DNA of 64,000 nucleotides from Butyricimonas paravirosa (GCF_032878955.1 NZ_CP043839.1:3906001-3970000); one strand, 5' to 3'; positions 1-8,526 are shown, numbered from the stretch's first letter. Made by a program: numbers and translations. The notes: generated by a model not told the origin, from the sequence alone.

Positions 1-556
1 CATCAATTTCTTTCAGCCATTTTTCTACTTGCGGGCGGGCTGAACTTGCCGATCCGCCACTGGTGATGAATCCTTTTTTATTCGTGGCCTTGCTTGTGTT
101 TTTCACGAAATCCTTAAAACAGTTTTGTTCACCACCTCCACCGTGTGTGCAGAACGGGATCACGATTTTACCTTCTAGCTTATAGCTCTCTAGGAATGTC
201 AAGATCGGCATGGGCATTGTTCCCCACCAGTTCGGGAAGCCGATAAAGATAATATCATACTCTTCCATGTTCTTCACCTTCTCTTTTAATTCGGGGCGGG
301 CGTTGTCATTTTTTTCTTTTTTGGCTACTTCCGTGCAAGCGTGATAATCTGCCGGGTACGGTTTTGCTGTCTGTATTTCGAATAAATCTCCGCCTGTCAG
401 CTCTTTGATATGATTCGCTATCGCTTTGGTGTTTCCGCTACGTGAAAAATAAGCGACCAGTACTTTCTTCCCGTTAGAAGTTTTTTGTGCTTCTACATTC
501 ATGCTAAATGTTGCCATAACTGTTGCAATTATTAAAAAATACATTGTTTTCATCAT
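1..556 (-). CDS. Flavodoxin family protein (C-terminus beyond window)
   Basis: A predicted exported flavodoxin that would carry FMN and act in low-potential electron transfer or quinone/disulfide reduction. Reading from ATG at 556, a hydrophobic N-terminus ending near VEA-QK looks like a signal peptide. It is followed by the flavodoxin phosphate-binding loop (VLVAYFSRSGNTKAIA) and the later FIGFPNWWGTMPMP and FCTHGGG segments typical of this family. The reading frame is open to base 1, so the last residues are missing. A second ATG one codon inside (553) is equally possible. The gene is divergent from an AraC-type regulator, a pairing common for flavodoxin/oxidoreductase genes, so that regulator probably controls it. 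A TATATTTG -7 element lies at 592-599 with no good -33 box, which would fit activator dependence (inference). The physiological partner is unknown. Confidence 0.88.
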   Translation of the reverse strand, partial: MMKTMYFLIIATVMATFSMNVEAQKTSNGKKVLVAYFSRSGNTKAIANHIKELTGGDLFEIQTAKPYPADYHACTEVAKKEKNDNARPELKEKVKNMEEYDIIFIGFPNWWGTMPMPILTFLESYKLEGKIVIPFCTHGGGGEQNCFKDFVKNTSKATNKKGFITSGGSASSARPQVEKWLKEID

Positions 557-591
557 GATATATTATAAAATTGTCCATTTATTTTGTGATA

Positions 592-599
592 CAAATATA
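592..599 (-). promoter_or_regulatory. Candidate -7 element of flavodoxin gene
   Basis: Read on the minus strand this is TATATTTG, a full match to the Bacteroidota -7 consensus TAnnTTTG, about 36 bases upstream of the ATG at 556. No TTTG is found at the expected -33 distance. Confidence 0.45.
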
Positions 600-696
600 T
601 AGGGTGTGGCGGGGATTGTGTGTAGATAAATTACAGATATGTGTACCATTTTTACTGATTTTGAATATCCGGTGAAAAAACTTAAGCGAGAATTAT

Positions 697-704
697 TATT
701 TTTG
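697..704 (+). promoter_or_regulatory. Candidate -7 element of AraC-type regulator gene
   Basis: TATTTTTG matches TAnnTTTG. It lies inside the longest possible reading frame of the regulator (an ATG at 639) but upstream of the ATGs at 729 and 747, so it argues for a start at 729 or 747. Confidence 0.4.
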
Positions 705-746
705 TTTCAAACAAAAGCCTTGAATGTTATGGGTGAAATATTGAAA

Positions 747-1631
747 ATGAATACGATTCATGATTATCATGAATTTTTAGGAGTAAAGACTTTGCATCCT
801 TTGGTGAGCGTGATTGACCTGTCGGAAGTGCCTCCGGTTCGTTTAGCTCGTAAGAATTTTGGTTTTTACACGGTCTTTCTGAAAGATGTCAAGTGCGGGG
901 ATCTTCGTTATGGACGCAAGATGTACGATTACCAGGAAGGTACTTTAGTTTTTATCGCACCCGGTCAAATCGTGGGGGATGATGATAATGGAACTAGGGT
1001 ACAGGTGAAAGGATGGGCGTTGCTTTTCCATCCCGATTTATTATTGGGGACGTCTTTGGGGCGCAAGATGAAGGACTATTCTTTTTTTTCTTACGAGGCG
1101 AACGAGGCTCTTCACATGTCTGACCGGGAACGAGAGATCGTGATTAATTGTTTTCAAGAGATCCGGGAGGAGTTGGAACACGCTATCGATAAACATAGTC
1201 GATCCATCATTACCGCTAATATTGAAGTATTTTTGAATCATTGTGTCCGCTTTTACGATCGGCAATTTATAACTCGTAAGGATGTGAATAAGGATATTCT
1301 TACCCGGTTTGAAGATTTGTTGAACGGTTATTTCGAGTCGGATGCCCCGGTTTCTTATGGTTTACCTTCTGTTGCTTTTTGTGCGGATAAACTTAATCTT
1401 TCTGCGAATTATTTCGGAGATCTGATAAAGAAGGAAACGGGAAAATCGGCTCAAGAGTATATCCAATTCACCATTATCGAGAAAGTTAAGGAACGTTTTG
1501 CCGATTCGTCCAAGTCCGTGAGTGAAATTGCCTATGAGATGGGATTCAAATATCCTCATCATTTGAGCCGCTTGTTTAAGAAAATGGAGGGGTGTTCTCC
1601 TAATGAGTACAGGGTGGCATTGAATTACTAG
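747..1631 (+). CDS. AraC family transcriptional regulator
   Basis: A DNA-binding regulator of about 294 residues. The N-terminal part (MNTIHDYHEFLG, then VRLARKNFGFYTVFLKD and a PGQIV segment) is the cupin-like sensor half seen in Bacteroidota AraC proteins. The last ~100 residues hold two helix-turn-helix motifs: the first around LSANYFGDLIKKETGKSAQEYI, the second around KSVSEIAYEMGF-KYPHHLSRLFKK. The ATG at 747 is chosen because a -7 promoter element lies at 697-704 and family members commonly start with MxTIxxYxxFL. The ATG at 639 would place the promoter inside the gene. The regulator is divergent from the flavodoxin gene, its most likely target. The effector is not evident. Confidence 0.88.
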   Translation: MNTIHDYHEFLGVKTLHPLVSVIDLSEVPPVRLARKNFGFYTVFLKDVKCGDLRYGRKMYDYQEGTLVFIAPGQIVGDDDNGTRVQVKGWALLFHPDLLLGTSLGRKMKDYSFFSYEANEALHMSDREREIVINCFQEIREELEHAIDKHSRSIITANIEVFLNHCVRFYDRQFITRKDVNKDILTRFEDLLNGYFESDAPVSYGLPSVAFCADKLNLSANYFGDLIKKETGKSAQEYIQFTIIEKVKERFADSSKSVSEIAYEMGFKYPHHLSRLFKKMEGCSPNEYRVALNY

Positions 1632-1653
1632 ATGGTGAAGAAACGATTTGCGC

Positions 1654-1661
1654 TATCTTTG
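1654..1661 (+). promoter_or_regulatory. Candidate -7 element of MutY-like gene
   Basis: TATCTTTG, a full TAnnTTTG match, lies in the 75-base gap between the AraC-type gene and the glycosylase gene. A clear -33 TTTG at 19-21 bases is not seen. Confidence 0.4.
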
Positions 1662-1706
1662 TCATAATAGATATATTGGGGTAAAAGGTAAAGAGGTCGG
1701 AATAAA

Positions 1707-2393
1707 TTGAGATTTATGCGGGAAGTCATGGTTCAATATCTGCAACATCGTTTGTTGAAGTGGTTTGACGAGAACCAGAGGATATTTCCGTGGCGGGAAG
1801 ATCGGGCGACGAAGTACCAGCAAATTGTTTCTGAAATCCTGTTGCAGCGCACGAAAGCGGAGACGGTGGCAAAGTACTACGATACTTTTTTCTCTAAATT
1901 TCCCGATTGGAACGCTTTGGCTAATGCTTCGCTTGAAGAGTTGGAAGAGATTATGAAACCTTTGGGATTATATCGTCACCGGGCTCGACGATTGTATAAG
2001 CTGGGGGAAGATATTCGACGACGGGGAGGTAAGATTCCGGGAAACGAAAACGAGTTGAGGGATTCCGGTTTTATCGGGTTATACGTGACCAATGCTTTCG
2101 AATTGTTTATCTTGAGGAATCGCAAACCGCTTTTAGACGTGAATATGTCCCGGTTGCTGAAACGTTATTTTAAACCGGGAGATTTTATTGACGTGCGTCA
2201 TGATAAGGAGATTCAGGAGTTGGCAAATGATATTATCGAGGTGCGTCGATGCAAGGAATTGAATTGGGCTATTCTGGATTATGCAGCATTGGTGTGTAAA
2301 AGCCGGAATCCGTTGTGCGGGGAGTGCGTTCTAAATAAGCATTGTAAGTATTATGGGTTATCCCAAGGTGATGTAACCGAAGAGCCGGAGTAG
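1707..2393 (+). CDS. MutY/EndoIII-type HhH-GPD DNA glycosylase
   Basis: A base-excision repair glycosylase of 228 residues, most like A/G-specific adenine glycosylases. It has the FPWR segment near residue 27, the helix entry ...SEILLQRTKAETV with the conserved Glu, and DVNMSRLLKRYF with the catalytic-type Asp. The C-terminus holds a [4Fe-4S] motif C-x6-C-x2-C-x5-C (CKSRNPLCGECVLNKHC). Canonical MutY proteins (~350 residues) carry a C-terminal NUDIX-like domain that recognises 8-oxoguanine. This protein stops right after the iron-sulfur loop, so that domain is absent. It may therefore act on another mismatch (for example T/G, as in MIG-type enzymes) or be a short MutY paralogue. The substrate cannot be decided from sequence. 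Confidence 0.82.
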   Translation: MRFMREVMVQYLQHRLLKWFDENQRIFPWREDRATKYQQIVSEILLQRTKAETVAKYYDTFFSKFPDWNALANASLEELEEIMKPLGLYRHRARRLYKLGEDIRRRGGKIPGNENELRDSGFIGLYVTNAFELFILRNRKPLLDVNMSRLLKRYFKPGDFIDVRHDKEIQELANDIIEVRRCKELNWAILDYAALVCKSRNPLCGECVLNKHCKYYGLSQGDVTEEPE

Positions 2394-2770
2394 TAATCTC
2401 CTGCCATCTTTGTAACAAGTTTCTTTCGTTCTTGTTCGTATATTGGCAAAGGGCGATGAAAGGGCGATGAATGAGAGGTGAAAGGGTTATGGGAGATGAT
2501 TGCTCTGGGAAAAGGCTGGCTTTGCCCTAGCTTTAGGTTATGTCGACTTGTCATTCTCCCAATAGTTTCCTGATAGTTCATTTAGACCAAGGAGTATTCA
2601 ACAAGCATTCATCTTGCATTTATCTTCGATAAAATTGATTTTTGATACGGTTATATTTGCGAGTCGGGTGTGTCGTGTAGTATATTAGCTATCGGGTGGG
2701 GTACACTCTTGTTTGAAAAAAGGAATAGAGAGTGGCTAAAGAGTTTAAGGGAGAGATTAGATCAGTAATA
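2394..2770. other. Intergenic region without recognised gene
   Basis: About 380 bases between the glycosylase gene and the terminator of the convergent lipoprotein gene. Short purine-rich repeats (GGGCGATGA twice near 2450-2470) are visible. No coding sequence, RNA gene or strong promoter is supported. Confidence 0.4.
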
Positions 2771-2815
2771 AAACTAAAGAGGCTTTTGATATGCCCAAAA
2801 GTCTCTTTAGTTTTT
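2771..2815. terminator. Bidirectional intrinsic terminator
   Basis: An 18-base inverted repeat (AAACTAAAGAGGCTTTTG and its complement with one G/A difference) around a 7-base loop, with T-rich ends on both strands. It follows the stop codon of the minus-strand LruC lipoprotein gene and can also stop transcription from the plus side. Confidence 0.8.
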
Positions 2816-2825
2816 ATTGTTGAAG

Positions 2826-4121
2826 TCATTGTTTGATCAGGTAGCTATCGTTGCGATTTCCTGTTGAGTTCTCGTACCAGTCTTTGTTTTGATTCCCGCC
2901 TGAAGTAGCCCAGTCTTTGAAATGAGGATAAGCCTCCAAAAAGTCTGCTTTTTCGTAAGTATGGGGAATGTCTGTCGGAACATTGATAGCCCATATTAGG
3001 TTGGAGTTGGAGGTGTAATAAATACTACTTTTCCCGATATAGGAATTCCCTTCTTTTGTTTGTTCATAAACGGTTTGTCCGAATTCTTCTGTCGGAGCGT
3101 ATCCTCTCGTGTGAATTTCTTGCCATTGGGCGGCTTTTTCCTTTATGGGTTTGGCTATGAAAAAGTCAAATGCATCAAGGGTAAGATCTGCTTGAGGAAT
3201 TGAATTGCGGAATGTAATGTAAAAAGTAATATTTACCATATCGCCCTCTTGTATTCGTGCTTTTTTATCAGGATCTGTATTAAGGAATGCGAAACCTTTG
3301 GGAGCCTTCGTGTTGGTTCTAATGTTATTGAACCTGAATATAGGAGGATTTTTCTCACTATTGCCTGGGTTAAGTAATTCCATATCGGCATTTTCTAAAG
3401 CATTGTTCGATTCTTGTTTTTCGAACTCGTCTATTTCTCCTGCCTTTATCCCTTTTATGGCAAGGCATAAATCATAAGGTAGCGAGCCTCCAATGGCTTT
3501 GACTCGAATTCCGAGGATCATTTCCTTTACCATGTTTTTGTTATTGGGATAAAGCTGCATTTTGTAGTTTACAACTAAGTCATTAAAGTCGTAATCCCCA
3601 TAGGCAGGCCAAAGGTCTTCGAACATCAAAGTTCCCCAACCATTTTCCCGGGCGGGGTAAAATATAACAGCTTGATCATTTCCTCTGCTCAAGTTTGTTT
3701 TTGCCGAGTAAGCAAGAGCTGTTTCCACTTTTTCACTGTCAGAGGGAACTACATAAGTCACGGTATTATTGTTTATATCAAGAGCTTTGGCTGCTGATAA
3801 TCCTGCTTCCGTTTCGTATTTGACGTAAAGCGTGTTAATGTAAGTTGGTATGTTCAATTTGACTTGGTCTACATCCTGTCCGACATAGAACGAGGCAAAA
3901 GGAGCCGTGTCTGCTCCCGTGGAAACGTACACTTTAGAAACGTGTTCCGAAGTGAAATTACAAGTCACGTTTTCGGACATTTTCCAATCGAAATCAGCAG
4001 GAACGACTAATTCCGTGAATCCTGTTGTTTCCTTTTCCTTGTGCTCAATATCTTTCTTGGCACAACTACTTATAATTGTGGATAAGAAAAATAGGGCCAA
4101 AATTAAAGCCTTTGTTTTCAT
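2826..4121 (-). CDS. LruC domain-containing lipoprotein
   Basis: A predicted cell-surface or periplasmic lipoprotein of 431 residues. The signal peptide ends in a lipobox (IISSC, lipidated Cys20). The hallmark of LruC/DUF4842 proteins is present around residues 160-188: GWGTLMFEDLWP followed by GDYDFNDLVVNY. The DxDxND-like acidic run suggests calcium binding, as proposed for this family, but that is inference. The rest is beta-rich with no catalytic motif. It is monocistronic, with a promoter matching the Bacteroidota consensus 65 bases upstream and a terminator right after the stop. The role is unknown; LruC was first noticed as a Leptospira surface antigen, and Bacteroidota members are uncharacterised. 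Confidence 0.82.
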   Translation of the reverse strand: MKTKALILALFFLSTIISSCAKKDIEHKEKETTGFTELVVPADFDWKMSENVTCNFTSEHVSKVYVSTGADTAPFASFYVGQDVDQVKLNIPTYINTLYVKYETEAGLSAAKALDINNNTVTYVVPSDSEKVETALAYSAKTNLSRGNDQAVIFYPARENGWGTLMFEDLWPAYGDYDFNDLVVNYKMQLYPNNKNMVKEMILGIRVKAIGGSLPYDLCLAIKGIKAGEIDEFEKQESNNALENADMELLNPGNSEKNPPIFRFNNIRTNTKAPKGFAFLNTDPDKKARIQEGDMVNITFYITFRNSIPQADLTLDAFDFFIAKPIKEKAAQWQEIHTRGYAPTEEFGQTVYEQTKEGNSYIGKSSIYYTSNSNLIWAINVPTDIPHTYEKADFLEAYPHFKDWATSGGNQNKDWYENSTGNRNDSYLIKQ

Positions 4122-4185
4122 GATTAGATTTTTTTGTTATTGCAACTAGACGCCGTTATTGTATTATATTGCTATAATGTTGGTG

Positions 4186-4216
4186 TAAAGATATGGTCTA
4201 TTTTTCGAAATTCAAA
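4186..4216 (-). promoter_or_regulatory. Promoter of LruC lipoprotein gene
   Basis: On the minus strand TTTG (4216-4213), 19 bases, then TATCTTTA (4193-4186). This matches TTTG-N19-TAnnTTTG with one mismatch in the last base and lies about 65 bases before the ATG. Confidence 0.6.
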
Positions 4217-4337
4217 CTATTTAGCAATTAATGTGTCAGATTTATATTTTTTTATTTGATAGAGACAAATAATCTTGGTTTGAAACAAGTGCTTGCTGTG
4301 TTGCCGGAAGATTAAAAAATGTGGTGAGGGGAGAAAT

Positions 4338-4373
4338 AAAAAAACAGTTTGAGATTGCTCCCAAACTGTTTTG
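4338..4373 (-). terminator. Intrinsic terminator of kbl
   Basis: An 11-base perfect stem (CAAAACAGTTTG type arms at 4341-4351 and 4362-4372) followed on the minus strand by seven T residues, located just after the kbl stop codon. Confidence 0.85.
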
Positions 4374-4395
4374 TATGACGTAGGTGTTATCTTCT

Positions 4396-5586
4396 TTATT
4401 TGATAACGCCCAATTTTTTACCAATCTTGATAAAGGCGGCCAATGCACGATCCAGTTGTTCACGCGTGTGAGCGGCAGACAATTGGATACGGATACGAGC
4501 TTGTCCTTTCGGTACAACCGGGTAATAGAATCCGGTAACGTAGATGTTTTCTTTCTGTAATTCGGCGGCGAATTGTTGAGAAAGAACTGCATCGTAAAGC
4601 ATCAAGGCACAGATTGCTGATTCTGACGGTTTCAGATCGAATCCGGCCTCGGTTAATTTTGCACGGAAATAGTTAGCATTATCCATGACACGGTCTCTTA
4701 ATTCAGTGCTCTTTGACAGCATGTCGAATACAGCGATAGACGCACCGCAGATTGCCGGAGACAAGGAGTTGGAGAACAAGTAAGGTCTTGAACGTTGACG
4801 CAACATATCGATCACTTCTTTTTTACCAGTCGTGTAACCACCCATGGCTCCACCAAGAGCTTTACCTAGAGTACCAGTGAAAATGTCCACACGATCCATG
4901 CAGTGGTGATGTTCGGCAGAACCACGACCGGTTTTACCGATAAATCCGGCAGCATGGCTATCGTCAACCATTACCAATGCGTTGTATTTTTCAGCTAGGT
5001 CACAGATTTCGTTCATCTTGGCAATATCCCCGTCCATAGAGAATACACCATCGGTAACAATGATTCGGTAACGTTGAGCTTGAGAAATCTTCAATTGTTC
5101 TTCGAGGTCAGCCATGTTGGCATGTTTGTATCTGTAGCGTACGGCTTTACAAAGACGAACACCGTCAATGATAGAAGCGTGATTCAGTTCATCAGAGATG
5201 ATGGCATCTTCCTGACCGAATAACGGTTCGAATACACCACCGTTAGCATCGAAACAAGCGGCGTAAAGAATGGTATCTTCCGTTCCGAAGAATTGAGAGA
5301 TTTTAGCTTCCAGTTCTTTATGAATATCTTGGGTTCCGCAGATGAAACGCACTGAAGACATTCCGTATCCACGGCTGTCCAATGCTTTCTTTGCTCCTTC
5401 GATTACCGTCGGGTTAGAAGAAAGTCCTAAGTAGTTGTTTGCACAAAAGTTTAATACAGTTTCTCCCGTGGCAAGTTTGATTTCAGCATCTTGCGGGGTA
5501 ACGATAATTCTTTCGCTCTTGTATAAGCCGGCGTCTTTTATGGACTGCAATTCAGTCTTTAAAAAGTCTTGAAATTTTCCGTACAT
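4396..5586 (-). CDS. kbl: Glycine C-acetyltransferase (2-amino-3-ketobutyrate CoA ligase)
   Basis: A PLP-dependent cytosolic enzyme that converts 2-amino-3-ketobutyrate plus CoA to glycine plus acetyl-CoA, the second step of threonine breakdown. At 396 residues it has the family's usual length. Visible landmarks are NFCANNYLGLSSNP near the N-terminus, the VMVDDSHAAGFIGKTGRGS stretch with the PLP-pairing Asp, and the Schiff-base Lys242 in GTLGKALGGAMGG. Family relatives (8-amino-7-oxononanoate synthase, serine palmitoyltransferase) share the fold, but the N-terminal KFQDFLKTELQSIKDAGLYKSER segment is Kbl-like. A threonine dehydrogenase gene is not adjacent. A TACTTTTG -7 element lies at 5619-5626 on the minus strand. 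The gene ends in its own terminator. Confidence 0.93.
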   Translation of the reverse strand: MYGKFQDFLKTELQSIKDAGLYKSERIIVTPQDAEIKLATGETVLNFCANNYLGLSSNPTVIEGAKKALDSRGYGMSSVRFICGTQDIHKELEAKISQFFGTEDTILYAACFDANGGVFEPLFGQEDAIISDELNHASIIDGVRLCKAVRYRYKHANMADLEEQLKISQAQRYRIIVTDGVFSMDGDIAKMNEICDLAEKYNALVMVDDSHAAGFIGKTGRGSAEHHHCMDRVDIFTGTLGKALGGAMGGYTTGKKEVIDMLRQRSRPYLFSNSLSPAICGASIAVFDMLSKSTELRDRVMDNANYFRAKLTEAGFDLKPSESAICALMLYDAVLSQQFAAELQKENIYVTGFYYPVVPKGQARIRIQLSAAHTREQLDRALAAFIKIGKKLGVIK

Positions 5587-5736
5587 ATAACTAATTTTTT
5601 TGTTTGTTTTAATGGCCTCAAAAGTAATGATTTTTTGATTATGGCGTACTCGAAAATGAATATATCGTGTTTTATTTGGTAAATAAGTTTTGAAGTATTA
5701 TTATTTGGGGATAAAAACTTAGAGTTTTTATAAGCT

Positions 5737-5858
5737 GGGGCTGTTCGAAAAATCTATTTTGAAAAACTACCCCCACTAACTCCCCCTTGCACAGGGGGAG
5801 AAACCGCTTGGTAATCAGCTCTCCCCCTGTGCAAGGGGGAGTTGGAGGGGGTAGTTTT
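5737..5858. repeat. Palindromic intergenic element 1
   Basis: Long near-perfect inverted repeat. The left arm runs from AAAACTACCCCC through CAGGGGGAG (5763-5800), the centre is AAACCGCTTGGTAATCAG, and the right arm is the complement (5821-5858). A left outer arm GGGGCTGTTCGAAAAATCT (5736 onwards) matches the ends of the other copies; the right outer arm is missing. The element lies between kbl and the downstream end of the desulfurase gene. It shares its central module almost base for base with element 3 at 30.9 kb. Confidence 0.85.
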
Positions 5859-5872
5859 ATGTTAGATGGCCT

Positions 5873-7036
5873 CTAATTTCTAATGGCAGCGATTTCTTTC
5901 ACGGCTTCGATAGCAGTATTCACGTCTTCTTCCGTCGTGAAAGCGCCGATGCTCATACGGACGGTTCCATGAATATCGAATGTGCCGATGACCTCGTGTA
6001 CTTTCGGAGCGCATTGTAGTCCCGTACGTACGGCGATGTTGTAATCCACGTCAAGCATGGTTCCCACGTCTCCGGAATCGAAACCGTTGATGTTGAAACT
6101 TAATACCGGATTCTGGTTTTCTATGCTGTTGGCGCAATAGGTAGTTACACCCTCGATGTCTTGTAAGGCTTTACGAAGTTTATCCCAGAGTTGGATTTCC
6201 CGGTGATGGATGTTCATGATTCCTTGTTCTTGAATCCATTTTACCCCGGCATTCAGTCCGGCAACTCCTAGCAAGTTGAGGGTCCCGTATTCCAAGCGGT
6301 AAGGATATTCATCCAGATGTACGGGATAAGCGGAGCGAACCCCAGTCCCCCCGGCACGGGTATGTTTGATTTCGATACCTTCGCGCACGTATGAACCACC
6401 GATTCCCGTCGGTCCCATGAGGCATTTGTGACCAGTGAAACAATACACGTCGATTCCGGATGCTTGCATATCCAAGTCTACGGCTCCGGCACCCTGACTA
6501 CCATCAACCACGAAGATCACGCCTTTCTCTTTACAGATTTTCCCGATTTCGGTCAGTGGCTGAATCGTTCCCAGCACGTTGGAACAATGGGTTACGACAA
6601 CAAATTTCGTGTTCGGACGGATGGCATTCTTTATGTCGTCGGGGTGTACATAGCCATGTTCGTCAAAAGGCACGTAAGTTAAATCTATGGTTCCGTTTTG
6701 GTGGTGCATGTTAAGCGGGCGCAACACGGAATTGTGTTCCAACATGGTAGATACCACATGAATCCCTTTCTCTACCAATCCGTTGATGATCAGGTTCAAG
6801 GAGTCCGTGGCGTTATAACTGAACGTTAATCTGTTATGGTCATTCCCGCCGTTGAATAACTTGGTTAGCATTTTGCGGGTTGAGTTCACGACTTCCTCTG
6901 TCTCGACGGCAGCATCAAATCCTGAACGTCCGGGATTTACACCATGTTTGCGATAAAAGTCGTTCATGAAATCATAAACTACATCCGGCTTTGGAAAGCT
7001 GGTTGCTGAATTGTCTAGGTAGATTAATTTGCTCAT
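5873..7036 (-). CDS. Cysteine desulfurase family (class V aminotransferase fold) protein
   Basis: A PLP enzyme of 387 residues expected to release sulfur from cysteine (or selenium from selenocysteine) as an enzyme-bound persulfide. Landmarks are IYLDNSATSFPKP at the N-terminus, SFSYNATDSLNLIING with cofactor contacts, VDGSQGAGAVDLDM with the PLP-pairing Asp, Schiff-base Lys204 in FTGHKCLMGPTG, and a candidate catalytic Cys342 in RTGLQCAPKVHE. It belongs to the subgroup close to EF2568/CsdA-like enzymes rather than housekeeping IscS. It follows the DsrC-DsrM-DsrK-like genes on the same strand after 188 bases. That suggests, but does not prove, that it feeds sulfur to the DsrC relay. No iscU or suf gene is nearby. 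Confidence 0.86.
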   Translation of the reverse strand: MSKLIYLDNSATSFPKPDVVYDFMNDFYRKHGVNPGRSGFDAAVETEEVVNSTRKMLTKLFNGGNDHNRLTFSYNATDSLNLIINGLVEKGIHVVSTMLEHNSVLRPLNMHHQNGTIDLTYVPFDEHGYVHPDDIKNAIRPNTKFVVVTHCSNVLGTIQPLTEIGKICKEKGVIFVVDGSQGAGAVDLDMQASGIDVYCFTGHKCLMGPTGIGGSYVREGIEIKHTRAGGTGVRSAYPVHLDEYPYRLEYGTLNLLGVAGLNAGVKWIQEQGIMNIHHREIQLWDKLRKALQDIEGVTTYCANSIENQNPVLSFNINGFDSGDVGTMLDVDYNIAVRTGLQCAPKVHEVIGTFDIHGTVRMSIGAFTTEEDVNTAIEAVKEIAAIRN

Positions 7037-7059
7037 AAGATTTATAAATTTTAGGTTTT

Positions 7060-7216
7060 AAGTTTATAAAGTTTGTAAGGTTCGTAAAGTTTATAAGGTT
7101 GAATTCACGGGAGATTTTTGGACAAAATTTATCGACAGCTCTGCTGTCATGAACAAAGCCCCGCAAGGGTCCATAGACTTTATGGACCTTATGAACTTTA
7201 TGGACTTTATAAACTT
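7060..7216. repeat. Two inverted blocks of 9-base periodic repeats
   Basis: Block one (about 7060-7100) is a run of AAGTTTATA / AAGTTTGTA / AGGTTCGTA units. Block two (about 7176-7216) has the same 9-base period in inverted orientation (CTTTATGGA / CCTTATGAA / CTTTATAAA). The blocks can fold onto each other as one long hairpin with a ~75-base loop. They fill the gap between the DsrK-like gene and the desulfurase gene. Confidence 0.7.
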
Positions 7217-7224
7217 TTTCATTA

Positions 7225-8526
7225 TTAATTTTCAATTACCAGGGCATCAGCGACCAATTCCGCCACTGTCTTTATGGTGATACCCAGTTTGTACGTGTGA
7301 TTAATTTGAGTTAGCTGGTCCACGCAATTGTGGCACGGGGTCACGACGATCTCGGCTTTCGTTGCGGTGATTTGGTCGGCTTTGATTTTGCCGATTTTGA
7401 GACGACGTTCGTTGTACTCGCTCATGGCAAGGGCTCCGCCACCGCCACCACAACAGAAGTTGTCCGTGCCGTAGGGTGTCATTTCCACCACGTTTGCGGC
7501 AGCTGCATTGACCACGAAACGGATTTCATTGAGAAGTCCCCCGTTTCGAACCAAGTTACATGGGTCATGTATGGTGACAATCTTGCTATTCAGCGTTTTG
7601 TCGAGTTTTATTCTTCCGCTTCGGATATATTCCCCGATGAGTTCAACTACCGTGAGAGTGTCAAAATCATACTGTGTTTTGAGATAATTGGGGCCTTCCC
7701 AGCGCATGGCTCTCGAACCGTGGCCACATTCCCCGAGTACGAGGCGTTTGCCGTGCAGGCGGTGAATCTCATCGTAAAGATTCCGGGCGATTTGAGTCGC
7801 CTCTTCATTATTACCGTTGAAATACCCGTAGTTGGTCACGTCGTAGTATTTAGACGAGAGGGTCCACTCTTCTCCCGCGGCATAGAATACTTTTGCCATG
7901 GCAGAGATGGAAAGCGGGAAAAATTTCGGCTCCCGGGGGTTCAAGGTGTAAAAAACGTTCTTGTCTGGTTGATCAAGAAAGATTCCGGCTTTCTCGTCTT
8001 CCAGTTCGTCCTGGAGTTCCTCTTCCATCCATTGGATCGTGTCAACAAACTCTTCCGTGGGAATACCCATGTTGTTTCCGGTGTTGACTGCCGCGTCGAC
8101 AGTTGCTTGGAGGGTTTTAGGAACGAGGCCCATGACGGCAAGCATTTCACGTCCTTTTTTCACAAGGAAGGGAATGTCTACCCCGATCGAGCAATGTTTC
8201 ACGCAGCGTCCGCACATGGTACAGGCTCCGAACAGGGAGTCGACCATCTCGTCGCATGTCTCTTGGTTTAACTCCCGGGCATGGAATAACGATGGGAACA
8301 TGGCTCCCTGCCAGGTCTTGTAGCGTCGGTAAATGGAACTGACGAGGTCTACCTTTCGTGCCGGGATGTATTTCCCCTCTTTCATCGTGAGGTAGTACAT
8401 GCAACTCGATGCACACAAACCACAACGTACACAAGCGTTTAGATGGGTTTCCAGCTTGCTGTCATTCGTGTTTGAAATGATGGCGAGGGCTTTGGCTTTT
8501 TGTTCGTTCGTGATATTATTTGTCAT
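7225..8526 (-). CDS. DsrK/HdrD-like iron-sulfur electron transfer protein
   Basis: A cytoplasmic, membrane-associated iron-sulfur protein of 433 residues expected to reduce a disulfide or trisulfide. Two [4Fe-4S] ferredoxin motifs lie at C32-x2-C35-x2-C38-x3-C42 and C102-x2-C105-x2-C108-x3-C112. The C-terminal half has cysteine-rich CCG features: LGECGHGSRAM, HDPCNLVRNGG, FCCGGGGGALAM and TPCHNCVDQL. These bind the non-cubane [4Fe-4S] site in HdrB/HdrD/DsrK proteins. The start chosen (MTNNITNEQ at 8526) overlaps the end of the membrane protein gene by 11 bases, indicating translational coupling. A longer start at 8595 would run deep into that gene. With DsrC and a haem b membrane subunit upstream, the protein is best read as the catalytic subunit of a DsrMK-like complex. 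GlpC or LutA homology is the main alternative. Confidence 0.88.
   Translation of the reverse strand: MTNNITNEQKAKALAIISNTNDSKLETHLNACVRCGLCASSCMYYLTMKEGKYIPARKVDLVSSIYRRYKTWQGAMFPSLFHARELNQETCDEMVDSLFGACTMCGRCVKHCSIGVDIPFLVKKGREMLAVMGLVPKTLQATVDAAVNTGNNMGIPTEEFVDTIQWMEEELQDELEDEKAGIFLDQPDKNVFYTLNPREPKFFPLSISAMAKVFYAAGEEWTLSSKYYDVTNYGYFNGNNEEATQIARNLYDEIHRLHGKRLVLGECGHGSRAMRWEGPNYLKTQYDFDTLTVVELIGEYIRSGRIKLDKTLNSKIVTIHDPCNLVRNGGLLNEIRFVVNAAAANVVEMTPYGTDNFCCGGGGGALAMSEYNERRLKIGKIKADQITATKAEIVVTPCHNCVDQLTQINHTYKLGITIKTVAELVADALVIEN

Noticed and set aside
639..746. Longer N-terminus for the AraC-type regulator
   Set aside because: A full -7 promoter element lies inside it and the extra residues do not look like part of the family's N-terminal domain.
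6972..7235. A minus-strand frame encoding a KVHKVHKVHKV repeat
   Set aside because: It is produced by the 9-base-period repeat blocks, overlaps the desulfurase start and has no independent support.
7330..8271. A 313-codon open frame on the plus strand
   Set aside because: It lies entirely opposite the DsrK-like gene, whose cysteine motifs are unambiguous. The plus-strand translation has no recognisable domain and is best explained as an antisense shadow in high-GC codons.
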